This document shows, in pieces, positions 44,312 through 53,487 of a stretch of DNA of 64,000 nucleotides. Source of the DNA: an archaeon. GTDB lineage: Archaea > Thermoproteota > Thermoprotei_A > Marsarchaeales > Marsarchaeaceae. Location of the stretch: NCBI GenBank assembly GCA_021817005.1, contig JAKAWJ010000006.1, forward strand, positions 23,025 through 87,024. The letters run 5' to 3'. Positions within the stretch are counted from its first letter, which is position 1. Each line of letters starts with the position of its first letter. The notes under the pieces are model-generated. The model had not been told where the DNA came from. It ran no database searches and was given only the letters and a program-made list of their open reading frames with translations. Made by a program: the position numbers and the translations under genes.

Positions 44312-46714
44312 TCAGCTTTCGCTATACCGCTCCTTTACTTTTCTGTAGACCTGTAGGCGTTCGAGGCCGGTCCTGACCCCCACAACAGCCTCAGGAAGGT
44401 CCAGCGCGGAGACGTAGCGCTCGAGTTCTTCGCCTATGGTGAGCCCGAGTGGCGGTATGGTAGCCTCAAGTACTCTCGACATCATCGCAGTTCCCCTGTA
44501 TAGCTCTCTCAGTCTTTCAAGATTCGACTTCAGCCATTCGAACACCTGTTTGCGAAAATGAGGGTTCATCGCTGCCGCCACAAACAGGTTAGATACGTCC
44601 TGGCGTTTGACTTTCTCGCTCAGTATGAGTGAGAGCGCCCGGGAGAAGTCTTCGGCTTGAGGTGTGGAAAACAGTGCCCCAAGAATCCGTGTCTTTTCTT
44701 CGTCCGAGTCCGAGTCCTCATACATTCTGGTCATCACCTGGTATGCATCTTTTGCGGTTAAGGCGTAGGAGACCAGCACGGCCGAACGCATGTCAGGCTC
44801 GATGGCAGAATATTCCGCCAGTCTAGTCGCGCTCGTCACTGCGTAATCAGCATCAACCTTTGCAAGTCTTTCTGCTAGAAGTCCTTTTAGAATTTTGTTA
44901 TTTTCGTCGTTCCTTGACGCTCTAAGCTCAAGCTGTCTCCTGTGGAAGTTCATCGAAAATTGCTTCATGCGGTTCGGGAGAATTAGTTCAAGAAGGTCCA
45001 GTTGGCGCGACAACAGATTCACAGGAAGCACTTCCTGTTCGGTCAGGTATCTCTCAGTCAGCTCGGCGTAACTTTCAAGCGAGCCAGTACCCTGCATCAG
45101 CTTCGCGAAAGCATCCTGAAGGACTCCCCACCTGTCGAACGAGTCCCGACAGGCTGAGTACGCACCAGCCCAGTCTGAATAGTTTACCCTGTAAAAACCG
45201 GCTTGGGAAGCGTTTGCTTTGAAACCTGTGTTGTCTGGTGGTGTTATTGTCTCAGATTCGGCTTCAAGTAACAATCTCGCTACATTGCTGCCATCGTAGT
45301 AAGTGAAAGGTATCGGCCAGATATCGTGCTGATTTCCCAGGTAAGTAAATCTGGACTGTGTGAGCTTAATTTTCTCCCCATCTCTCTCTACAGCGACTAC
45401 AGGATGACCCGGCTTAAACACCCACGAGGACATTATCTCAGAAACTGGCTTTCCAGAAGCTTTTTCGAGTGCTTCCCAGAGTTTGCCCGAAATCGCGTTT
45501 GAGTGGGCGTGCTCTTTGAGGTAGCTAGATACTCCCCCGCGAAAAGACTGTTCGCCTATAAAGTCGGCAATCATGCGTAGCACGCTCGCACCCTTACCGT
45601 AGCTTATGCTGTCGAACACTTCTTCAATCTCCTCTGGAGAGTGAACGTCGGCGTGAATCGGGTGAGTCGTGGTGTATGAATCCCTGGAAAAGGCGCCACC
45701 CGTTTCAGACTCCACGAAGTCCTCCCATACGTGCCATGATGGGTAAAGCGCCTCTATCGCGACGTGCGACATGTAGGTTGCGAAGCTCTCGTTCAACCAG
45801 ATGTCGTCCCACCACTCCATTGTGACCAGATCCCCGAACCATTGGTGGGCTATCTCGTGAGCAATCACATTCGCTACCCGGTGCTTGACGAGTTCGCTTG
45901 AGTTCTCATCAATAAGCAGCGCGGCCTCCCTGAACGTTATCGCTCCCCAGTTCTCCATTGCACCAGGACCGAATTCCGGCACAGCAATGAGGTGGAGCTT
46001 GGGAAGGTCATACGGGATTCCGAAGTAGTTCGAGTAGAATTCAACTACCCTCTTCGCCACGTCGAGCGCAAATTTACCCTTCTCAGTCTGGTCAGCCTGG
46101 TCAGCCTGGTCGGTCTCATCGATCGGGCAGGCGACTATTATGGGAGTGCTCCCGAGGTTGCCCCTTAGCTCATTGAACTTCCCCAGACCGAGGTAAAGAA
46201 GGTAGGTGGACATCCTAGGGGTCTCAGCGAAAGTGATAACCTTTTTGGAGCCTTCTGTTTGTTCGGCTTCCACGGGCATATTCGAAATCGCGGAGAGTTC
46301 AGGGTCGCACTTTACTCTCAACTTGAACTTTGCCTTGTACGCGGGGTGGTCTACGCAGGGAAACATTCTTCTCGCGCCCACTGCCTCAAATTGGGTCGAA
46401 AACATGTGTCCGCCCTGATATTTTGCGTCGTAGAGGCCGGTAAGGAGTCCCGAGACTTTGTTTGAAAATTCAACCGAGACTTGCTTTTGTGCCGCGCTGG
46501 GGATATCTATTGCCTTGCCATCATAGCCAAAGTCCGAGGTCTTGCCATCGATACTGACTGATTTAATCGTAAGGTCCACTGCGTCGATTTTGAAGGGACC
46601 TTCTGCGCAAATAGATATGTCTACTCTTCCAGAGTAGCGCCCTTCTTCAAAATCAAAGTCCATATAGAGGTTGTAGTATTCTACTTTCACAAACTCGGAG
46701 TCTGGCGATGCCAT
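44312..46714 (-). CDS. M1 family aminopeptidase (tricorn interacting factor F2/F3-like)
   Basis: 800 residues, the length of archaeal F2/F3 and yeast-type M1 enzymes. The exopeptidase motif GAMENWGAI lies at about 250-258, the zinc motif HEIAHQWFGDLV at His286, Glu287 and His290 with Glu309 in WLNESFA. ISYGKGASVLRM supplies the catalytic Tyr. A C-terminal ERAP1-like helical domain follows. It removes N-terminal residues from peptides in the cytosol. Residues near 206-212 contain a short ADQADQADQ repeat from a 9-base tandem repeat in the DNA (46089-46111). ATG start. Confidence 0.95.
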   Translation of the reverse strand: MASPDSEFVKVEYYNLYMDFDFEEGRYSGRVDISICAEGPFKIDAVDLTIKSVSIDGKTSDFGYDGKAIDIPSAAQKQVSVEFSNKVSGLLTGLYDAKYQGGHMFSTQFEAVGARRMFPCVDHPAYKAKFKLRVKCDPELSAISNMPVEAEQTEGSKKVITFAETPRMSTYLLYLGLGKFNELRGNLGSTPIIVACPIDETDQADQADQTEKGKFALDVAKRVVEFYSNYFGIPYDLPKLHLIAVPEFGPGAMENWGAITFREAALLIDENSSELVKHRVANVIAHEIAHQWFGDLVTMEWWDDIWLNESFATYMSHVAIEALYPSWHVWEDFVESETGGAFSRDSYTTTHPIHADVHSPEEIEEVFDSISYGKGASVLRMIADFIGEQSFRGGVSSYLKEHAHSNAISGKLWEALEKASGKPVSEIMSSWVFKPGHPVVAVERDGEKIKLTQSRFTYLGNQHDIWPIPFTYYDGSNVARLLLEAESETITPPDNTGFKANASQAGFYRVNYSDWAGAYSACRDSFDRWGVLQDAFAKLMQGTGSLESYAELTERYLTEQEVLPVNLLSRQLDLLELILPNRMKQFSMNFHRRQLELRASRNDENNKILKGLLAERLAKVDADYAVTSATRLAEYSAIEPDMRSAVLVSYALTAKDAYQVMTRMYEDSDSDEEKTRILGALFSTPQAEDFSRALSLILSEKVKRQDVSNLFVAAAMNPHFRKQVFEWLKSNLERLRELYRGTAMMSRVLEATIPPLGLTIGEELERYVSALDLPEAVVGVRTGLERLQVYRKVKERYSES

Positions 46715-46840
46715 TTAGGAGTTTCCCGACCTGATGTGGTTCGTGGTGCAGGTCCCGAGCCCGCTCGAGAGTCCGCTCTCCTCCCTGGCTTCTACCCTGT
46801 CTATTCCAATTCTGGAAGATTCAGATAGAACGCTCAAAAT

Positions 46841-48373
46841 CTAGGTGTCAGGCGGAGCGCCGTAACCGCCCCCGCCCGGAGTGAATATACGCAGCACGCT
46901 ACCGGCTTTAGCCTTCACGGTCTGTTTGCTTCCCAGGATAATTTCGTCATCCCTTGTCACGAGCGAATAATAGGAGGTCTGTCCGGGTTCACCGCCCTTC
47001 AGCCCCCACGGTCCGTGGCGCATTCTATCTCCAACCACGGTAACCGTTGTATCCCTGAGCAACATAATCTCGCGAATTATGCCATTTCCGCCCCTGTGCA
47101 GACCTCTGCCACCAGAATTGTCTCTTAGCTCGTATCTCACTACCCTCAGTGGGTAAGTGGCTTCAATCGTTTCTGCTGGCGTGTTTAGTGTGTTTGTCAT
47201 GTTGACTTGGACGCCATCCACTCCATCTGAATCTGGCCGCCCCCCACTTCCGCCTCCGATTGTCTCATAGAACGCCCAGTCCTTGCCGCCAAGCATGATA
47301 TTGTTCATGGTTCCCTGAGACGCAGCCGGCAGTTCAGCAAAGCAGGATATTGCGCGGAGAACTACGTCCGCTACCCGTTGGGACGTCTCCACATTTCCGG
47401 CCGAAACCGGCGCAGGTCTCTCTGGATTCAGAATGGAACCAAGTGGCGCATATATGTGAACTGGTCGCAGAAAGCCGTAATTGAAAGGAAGGTCAGGATC
47501 TAGCGCGGCTTTCAGGGCGTATGACGTCGCAGACACTGTGACCCCAAAGACCGCATTGATGGGGGCATCCACCTGTCGATCTGTGCCAGAAAAGTCTACC
47601 TCTAGCTCGTCTCTTTTGAGTTTCAGGGTTACGCACAGTCGCACGTCACGGTCTTCAAGTTCCAGCACGTCCTCCGCCCGGTACTCCCCACTTGCTCTGG
47701 AAGAGAGGAGGCTCCTGGTATAAGCCTCGACGTAATCTAGTGACTGAGCCCATGCGTCGGTTACCCTTCCGCCGTACTTGGCAAAGAGTTCCGACAATCT
47801 GGAAACACCAGTCCGCAGCGCGGCCACCTGAGCCAGCGAATCTCCTCGCGCGAAATCTGGCGTTCGCACGTTGGACGTGAGTATCGTTAGTACTTCTTTG
47901 TCTGGCTCCCACCTTCTGCAAAAGTGGATTGGGGTCATAATTATTCCTTCCTGATAGATTTCTGTCGCACCCGCCGACAGACTGCCAGGTATTGTTCCAC
48001 CTATATCGACATAATGGGCCTTGGATGCCACGTAACCCTCGACCTTTCCATTAAAGAATACTGGCGAGATCATCATCATGTCGTTAAGATGCGTCCCCGA
48101 AATGTACGGGTCGTTTGTCGCGATGACATCACCTTTCTCAAAACTGTCGACCTTCAGATGTTCAAGGAGATTCTTTACGCCGATGCTCATGCTTCCCAGA
48201 TGCACAGGAATATGTTCAGCCTGTGCTATAAGCTGGCCCGCCGCGTCCATGATAGCGCTGCTCATATCCAGCCTGTCTTTGATGTTTGGCGAAAACGAAG
48301 CATTACGCATCACTACTCCCATCTCTTCGCAAATATACCTGCAGGCGCTAGAAATTACTTCGGCGCGAGTCAA
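46841..48373 (-). CDS. Hydantoinase B / 5-oxoprolinase beta-type subunit
   Basis: 510 residues, normal HyuB size. Typical blocks: ICEEMGVVMRNASFSPNIKDRLD at the start, QAEHIPVHLGSM, VIATNDPYISGTHLNDMM, ISPVFFNGKVEGYVASKAHYVDIGG and a Gly-rich GGGSGGRPDSDG later, ending GGGGYGAPP. It forms the second subunit of an ATP-dependent ring-opening enzyme (5-oxoprolinase, N-methylhydantoinase) or acetone carboxylase-like complex. Its TTG start overlaps the hyuA stop by four bases. The neighbouring pyroglutamyl peptidase points to 5-oxoproline as substrate. Confidence 0.92.
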   Translation of the reverse strand: MTRAEVISSACRYICEEMGVVMRNASFSPNIKDRLDMSSAIMDAAGQLIAQAEHIPVHLGSMSIGVKNLLEHLKVDSFEKGDVIATNDPYISGTHLNDMMMISPVFFNGKVEGYVASKAHYVDIGGTIPGSLSAGATEIYQEGIIMTPIHFCRRWEPDKEVLTILTSNVRTPDFARGDSLAQVAALRTGVSRLSELFAKYGGRVTDAWAQSLDYVEAYTRSLLSSRASGEYRAEDVLELEDRDVRLCVTLKLKRDELEVDFSGTDRQVDAPINAVFGVTVSATSYALKAALDPDLPFNYGFLRPVHIYAPLGSILNPERPAPVSAGNVETSQRVADVVLRAISCFAELPAASQGTMNNIMLGGKDWAFYETIGGGSGGRPDSDGVDGVQVNMTNTLNTPAETIEATYPLRVVRYELRDNSGGRGLHRGGNGIIREIMLLRDTTVTVVGDRMRHGPWGLKGGEPGQTSYYSLVTRDDEIILGSKQTVKAKAGSVLRIFTPGGGGYGAPPDT

Positions 48374-50412
48374 TGCGTCAGCACCAGATTGAGCATTCTG
48401 TCGACACTCAGAGTGAAATTTGGGGGTACTAACACGGTTGCGTCAAAAGACTGCACCACTAGTGGCCCGTCCAGTAAGACTCCCGCATGCAAATCCTTGC
48501 GTTCAAAGATGGGCGCGCTCAGCTCGCCACTTTCAAACCAAACCCTTCTTACCTCGATAGGATGGGGTTTTTGCGCTTCCAAGGATGCTGACAACGCGCC
48601 GGTCTTTTCGACATCAAGTATATCGCCGGTTCTGCGCGAAGCCGTAACGCTCAACCTCAAATTGACTATTTCAACCGGATTGCTCTCGATAGTGTAGCCG
48701 TATTTCTCGAGATAGAGCCTCCTGAACTCTGCCTTTACCGAGTCGGCGTCAACGTACGGAACTGTAAGTTCAAACGACTGTCCCTTATACCTGATGTCGG
48801 CCAACTTTGTAACAGTAATATCTTCGAAATCCCCTTCCTTCTTGATTGTGTCCAACCCCCTGGATACGAGTTCCGCAAACAGTTCGTGTTCTTTGCCAGG
48901 AGTGCTGGAGAGCACAAAATCATGTCTATAGTCGGCGAGCAGCAGTCCTAGCGCCGAGAACAGGCCAGGATAACTCGGAATTATTGATTTCGAAATTCCC
49001 AGGCTATCCATAATCCCGGCTACGTGAAGCGGACCCGCGCCTCCATATGCTACTATTGTGAACTCGGTGGGGTCAAGGCCGCGCTCAACCGTGACTATCC
49101 GAATCGCCCTAGCCATTTCTTCTGTGGCAAGAGATACCGCGTCCAGTGCAACTTCGACAGCGCCCGGTAATCCGCCTTTCGCTGATCCGGCTTCGCGCTT
49201 GTTTCCTGTTGCAAGGCTCTCAAGAGTCTCTAGTGCGAGAGCTCTCACGAGCTTTAAACCTCCAGCCAGCTGGGTTGGAAGCCGGTTCAGCACTAGATTG
49301 GCATCCGTTAACGTTGGCTCCTTTCCTCCTTTCCCGTAACAGGCGGGGCCCGGGACAGCTTCGGCGCTTCGCGGCCCCACCCTGAGCGCTCCACCCCTGT
49401 CCCGCCAAATAATAGTCCCTCCTCCACTGCTTACTTCGGCGAGGTCGACAAACGCAAACCTTACCGGATAGCCGGAACCGCGAATCATCCTACCCATGCT
49501 GGCTCGCCCTCCAACCTCATATTCATTGGTAATGGATAGCTTCCCATCTATCACGGTGCTCGCCTTTGCCGTGGTTCCTCCCATATCAAAACCTATGGCA
49601 CGCGGGATGCCCAGCTTATCGCAGAGACTCTTCACCGCTATAGCGCCTGCGGCCGGCCCACTTTCGATAAAGGCGGCGGGCATGGATTGTGCAGCCGCCG
49701 AGGTTATGAAACCTCCGTTGCTCTGCATTACGTCCACTTTTGAGATTTTTTTGCCAAGTTTTGCGAGATATCGCGCCATGACAGGCTTGAGAATAGCGTT
49801 GATGACGGCAGTCGACGTGCGTTCGTATTCCTTCCCTTGCCTATCTACTTCTGAAGACAAAGTCAAGGGTTGCTGTGGCAGCAAACCCGCCACAATTTCG
49901 CGTGCACGGAGTTCATGAGCCGGGTTCACATGGCTGTTAAGGAACGATATCGCAAAACCCTCTACTTCTCCCGCCAGGGCTTCTGCCGCCTGCCTGACAG
50001 CCAATTCGTCTAGCGGCGCAAGCTCTTCACCAGTGTTACTCATACGCTCTCTTATGCCCACTCTTCTCTCCCGGGGTACGAGAACAGGAGGTTTCTTGAA
50101 CCATAGATTGTACATTTCTGGTCGGTTCTGCCTGCCGATTTCAAGCACATCGCGGAATCCCTTGGTCGTGAGCAGCGCCACCCTCGGATAGTTTCCGGTG
50201 AGGATTGCGTTTGTTGCTACGGTGGTAGCGTGCAGCAAGTGGCAGTCACTGACACCCGCTAATTCAAGGGCGCGAAGTATCCCTTCTTCTACAGCAGCAG
50301 GGGTAGTCGGCACCTTGACTGTTTTTAGTCCTGTGCCTTCCCAAAAGATAAGGTCCGTAAAAGTGCCGCCGACGTCAACCGCAACAACCAGTTGGGCGGA
50401 ACCGACCACCAA
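48370..50412 (-). CDS. Hydantoinase A / 5-oxoprolinase alpha-type ATPase subunit
   Basis: 680 residues. The actin-like ATPase fold is visible: VVAVDVGGTFTDLIFW (phosphate 1), IGFDMGGTTAKAS (phosphate 2) and VAYGGAGPLHVAGI (adenosine). LLHATTVATNAIL is the conserved HyuA N-terminal block. ATP-driven opening of a cyclic amide needs this subunit with HyuB. Coupled by four-base overlap to hyuB. About 120 bases separate it from the pyroglutamyl peptidase gene on the same strand, so the three genes may be one unit. Confidence 0.93.
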   Translation of the reverse strand: MVVGSAQLVVAVDVGGTFTDLIFWEGTGLKTVKVPTTPAAVEEGILRALELAGVSDCHLLHATTVATNAILTGNYPRVALLTTKGFRDVLEIGRQNRPEMYNLWFKKPPVLVPRERRVGIRERMSNTGEELAPLDELAVRQAAEALAGEVEGFAISFLNSHVNPAHELRAREIVAGLLPQQPLTLSSEVDRQGKEYERTSTAVINAILKPVMARYLAKLGKKISKVDVMQSNGGFITSAAAQSMPAAFIESGPAAGAIAVKSLCDKLGIPRAIGFDMGGTTAKASTVIDGKLSITNEYEVGGRASMGRMIRGSGYPVRFAFVDLAEVSSGGGTIIWRDRGGALRVGPRSAEAVPGPACYGKGGKEPTLTDANLVLNRLPTQLAGGLKLVRALALETLESLATGNKREAGSAKGGLPGAVEVALDAVSLATEEMARAIRIVTVERGLDPTEFTIVAYGGAGPLHVAGIMDSLGISKSIIPSYPGLFSALGLLLADYRHDFVLSSTPGKEHELFAELVSRGLDTIKKEGDFEDITVTKLADIRYKGQSFELTVPYVDADSVKAEFRRLYLEKYGYTIESNPVEIVNLRLSVTASRRTGDILDVEKTGALSASLEAQKPHPIEVRRVWFESGELSAPIFERKDLHAGVLLDGPLVVQSFDATVLVPPNFTLSVDRMLNLVLTH

Positions 50413-50531
50413 GCAGTGTCACTTCCAGGTTACTGGAGCGTTCCGCTCCCTTAAGGCTTGGGCTGTCCTCGCGAATAATGCGCTGCGCTTGTGGGCCAGA
50501 GCTCAGGAAACACCTTATGCTCGGAGCGTAG

Positions 50532-51164
50532 CTAGGTTCTCGAGCTTTCGGGCTGCAGGCTTCTAGCCCGAAATCGGAGGGATAGCAGTATCACTTTCCT
50601 CACCGCGTCCTCCATGGTTGCCAGATTCATAGAAGGAAGGTCGCGACTAAGCCTGGCCGCAAGTCGTTCGTGGGCCGGAAGATGCACAAAGCCTCCAAGG
50701 ACATTCCTTTTCAGAGCTTCCCTCATCACGATGTACATGCATTGATTACAGAGATAGTTTCCCGCGCTCAGACTGAGTTTGGCGGGGATTCCCCGCTCCC
50801 TTAACCTGGTTACTATTTCTTCGACAGGCAGGTTGGACATGAGTGAATCCGGACCACGAGCATCAACCTTCGGGCCCGGGGCCAAGTGGCCGCTATTATC
50901 CTTTTCAGACCCAAGCCTGTAATTTAGCGCAACCTTTTCGAGGAAAATCGAATTCCTGCCCGGAGCTAGTCCCAGACCAAGTATCAGCTCCGTCCGAACC
51001 GGCTCGATTATGTCGAGCATAGTTCGCTCGATAGTTCTGAAATTAACTGGAAGTGTCTTTCCAATCACTCTCCGCCCAAGAATCCGCGTTTTGCTTAAAC
51101 GGTGAGCTACTAAAGAAGAAGGATTTTCAAAGTACTCCGAAAAAGGCTCGAACCCGAATACCAC
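50532..51164 (-). CDS. pcp: Pyroglutamyl peptidase I (C15)
   Basis: 210 residues. It cleaves N-terminal pyroglutamate from peptides. FGFEPF at the start, LGLAPGRNSIFLEKVALN (catalytic Glu76), LSLSAGNYLCNQ (nucleophile Cys139) and GGFVHLPAHE (His161) give the full triad. The usual first strand MKVLVT is missing because TAA lies five codons upstream and GTG 51164 is the first legal start. The strand is shortened, but the active site is complete. Free 5-oxoproline released by it would be the substrate of the HyuAB pair just downstream. Confidence 0.9.
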   Translation of the reverse strand: MVFGFEPFSEYFENPSSLVAHRLSKTRILGRRVIGKTLPVNFRTIERTMLDIIEPVRTELILGLGLAPGRNSIFLEKVALNYRLGSEKDNSGHLAPGPKVDARGPDSLMSNLPVEEIVTRLRERGIPAKLSLSAGNYLCNQCMYIVMREALKRNVLGGFVHLPAHERLAARLSRDLPSMNLATMEDAVRKVILLSLRFRARSLQPESSRT

Positions 51165-51514
51165 TACTGACGCGAGTTATCCCCAAGAGGTTAGCTACGA
51201 TTTGGGCAATAAACATTTGCATTGACTCCGACTAACCCTTTGGCAGTGCCTGGCCACACACAATATGCGAATTTTGATGGTCAACCGGTCACGGCCCATA
51301 GGCCCCTCCGGGTTATCGCTGACAAGCAAAAAAACGTGCCCTTCCGGAATGGGCGAAATGGCAGCGGCTCAAGCTTCCGAACAGCTCAGCTTGGGTCACT
51401 GGGCGCTACCCCCTGCGCTTCGGAGCCCTCGCCCGTGAAAATGAAACTTCTACCGTGCTTGGGTGAGTCTTGTCGCTAGAACAGGACGTCCCCCTGCTTT
51501 GACCTGACAGAATG
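51165..51514. other. Intergenic, no supported gene
   Basis: About 350 bases between the pcp gene and the ThDP enzyme gene on the same strand. A plus-strand frame of 85 codons has no features. Confidence 0.45.
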
Positions 51515-53359
51515 TCACAATACCGAAGAGGGCTGCGGACCAGTATATTTCTCGAGCTCAAGGTCTATGAGAGCGGGCCTGCCCGAGCGAACGATTTTCA
51601 ATCCCTCGACGCAGGCCCTTTCGAAATCGACCAGCCGGGACACCCGCCACGACCTTACGCCGAATGCCTCGGCGAGCTTCGAGAAGTCTATTCTCGGCCT
51701 GTCCAAGTCCAAGAATTCAAAATCCCCAGTCTTGCTCGCCCAGTGCTGGGAAGATCGTGCAATTGGGGGCCACTCGATACCCCAGCAGGCGTTGTTCATT
51801 ATTATATAGAAAACTCCGATACCATAGTGACTCACTGTCCAGAGCGCAGAATCCAGGTTTCCGAAGATAGCGTCCCCGTCTCCCGTAGTGCACACTACCG
51901 GCCGGTTTTCTCCAGTGATTCTTCCACCGACAGCGCCGCTAGAGTGTTTGACTGGCGAGTAACGTTTGCGAGAAAGCGCTACACCGTATGACATACCTGT
52001 GACTGCTCCAAGGTGTCCGCTGGGATTGCTGAAATAGCTTCCTGGAGTGTCAAGCACGACCGTACGAATGAGAGCAGGTCGCGGACTAATTGTTCCGTTC
52101 ACCCAAACAGTGTCCGAGGTCCAGTTGGCGTTCAGTACGAACCCCGCTGAGTAGGCATCAAGCCGCTCTGAATCATAGGACTTCCTTGCCGCGACTTTCC
52201 AATCATTGAATGTTTTCTCGTGCTTCGACTGGATAATGGCCCTGCGCTCCGCAAGGTGGCTCTTGTCTCCGGTTTTGGATCTTCGTTCAGCCAGCTGAAC
52301 GAGTCTCGTGAGAGTATCCGTCGCATCGCATTCAGCCCGGATGTATGCAGGAAGCACCGAACCCCCGTAGTCGCCCCCGCCATTCACGTCCTGCAGGCGG
52401 CGAGGGTCGCTGTACAGCTCTACAACTTTCACATTTTCGCCGAACCGGAGATCCGGCAGGAGCCCGAACTCGAGAAGAACCATTGTGTCGCACGCTTTGT
52501 CCAGTTCGGGAAGAGCAAGAGGCGGGGCAAAACCCAAATGCATTTTGTCGGTCATGGGATAGTTCAAAAAGACCCGCCTGTCGTAAACCCCGACACCCAC
52601 TCTATGGGCAAATTCCATCAACTCCGGAACCGAGTCAGGATGTCTTCCGGATTGACCCGTAATCAACAGAGGAAATTGACTTTCCTCAAGGAGCACAAGT
52701 ATCTTGAGCAGTGTTTCATCATCGGGTATGCGGCGTGCCGGGAGGCACAGGTCGGAGCTGGGCAGCTCTGCTTTCTTGAGAGTTGATGCCATCAAGTCCT
52801 GCCTCAGGTTTACATAAACAGGCCCTTCGTGCGGAGAACGGGCGGTGAGAAGAGCCTTCGAAATTATCATGGGTAGAGTTTCAAGGCTTTCGAGCCTAGT
52901 TGACCACTTTACCCACTTGCCAGGCATTGTGACCAGGTCGCTAAGATAGTGGTATTCCAGCTCCCCGGTAGTTATGGATACCCCCGGAACATTCTCGGAA
53001 GCGAACACAACCACCGGTGCGGAATTCATAAAGGCACAGTAGAAGCCCCCAATAGCGTTTTGGGTGCCCACGAGTCGATCAATCAGCACAATTCCGTGTC
53101 CTTCAGTGGCGAGAGCGTAGCCTGCAGCGGCGTTAAGAGACACAAATTCGTGCAAGCCCTGAATCCACTTGGGAGGTTTGTTGACTACCATCGCATCTTG
53201 AATGTCCGGCATCCCTGCCCCGGTTGTGCCAAACACGAATTCTACACCGAGTGAGTTCAGGCAGCGTACGAACCATTCTCCTCCAGTCTTCACCGGAACG
53301 CTCCCCTTCTGAGGGCCTCTCCTTGAGCCTCTCTTTACTGCGTGTGACACTCTTGCCAA
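51515..53359 (-). CDS. Thiamine diphosphate-dependent enzyme (acetolactate synthase/decarboxylase-like)
   Basis: 614 residues. The PYR domain has GVEFVFGTTGAGMPDI and GLHEFVSLNAAAGYALAT (catalytic Glu). The central domain is at about 215-360 (FPLLITGQSGRHPDSV). The PP domain has the Mg-ThDP motif TTGDGDAIFGN, ending in YIIMNNACWG (GDG-x-NN). The C-terminus PALIDLELEKYTGPQ is normal. The enzyme family covers acetolactate synthase, benzoylformate and sulfopyruvate decarboxylases, and oxalyl-CoA decarboxylase. The FAD and small subunit typical of true IlvB are not evident, so a 2-oxoacid decarboxylase or ligase is more likely. Same strand as the pcp/hyu genes but 350 bases away. Confidence 0.88.
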   Translation of the reverse strand: MARVSHAVKRGSRRGPQKGSVPVKTGGEWFVRCLNSLGVEFVFGTTGAGMPDIQDAMVVNKPPKWIQGLHEFVSLNAAAGYALATEGHGIVLIDRLVGTQNAIGGFYCAFMNSAPVVVFASENVPGVSITTGELEYHYLSDLVTMPGKWVKWSTRLESLETLPMIISKALLTARSPHEGPVYVNLRQDLMASTLKKAELPSSDLCLPARRIPDDETLLKILVLLEESQFPLLITGQSGRHPDSVPELMEFAHRVGVGVYDRRVFLNYPMTDKMHLGFAPPLALPELDKACDTMVLLEFGLLPDLRFGENVKVVELYSDPRRLQDVNGGGDYGGSVLPAYIRAECDATDTLTRLVQLAERRSKTGDKSHLAERRAIIQSKHEKTFNDWKVAARKSYDSERLDAYSAGFVLNANWTSDTVWVNGTISPRPALIRTVVLDTPGSYFSNPSGHLGAVTGMSYGVALSRKRYSPVKHSSGAVGGRITGENRPVVCTTGDGDAIFGNLDSALWTVSHYGIGVFYIIMNNACWGIEWPPIARSSQHWASKTGDFEFLDLDRPRIDFSKLAEAFGVRSWRVSRLVDFERACVEGLKIVRSGRPALIDLELEKYTGPQPSSVL

Positions 53360-53487
53360 ACTGCCCCACGGCTAGCCACTAGTGGGGAGCCTCTTAAGCT
53401 CTCGAGAACAAACTTGCTCAACACTGACTGAATTCTGAAATCGATTGCCAGCCTCTGCACTTCGCTCTGAAAAAGGTACGCGATTAT

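Noticed and set aside
50198..50566. Plus-strand 122-residue frame over the hyuA start
   Set aside because: Antisense shadow of hyuA.
51512..51991. 159-residue plus-strand frame
   Set aside because: Antisense shadow of the ThDP enzyme.
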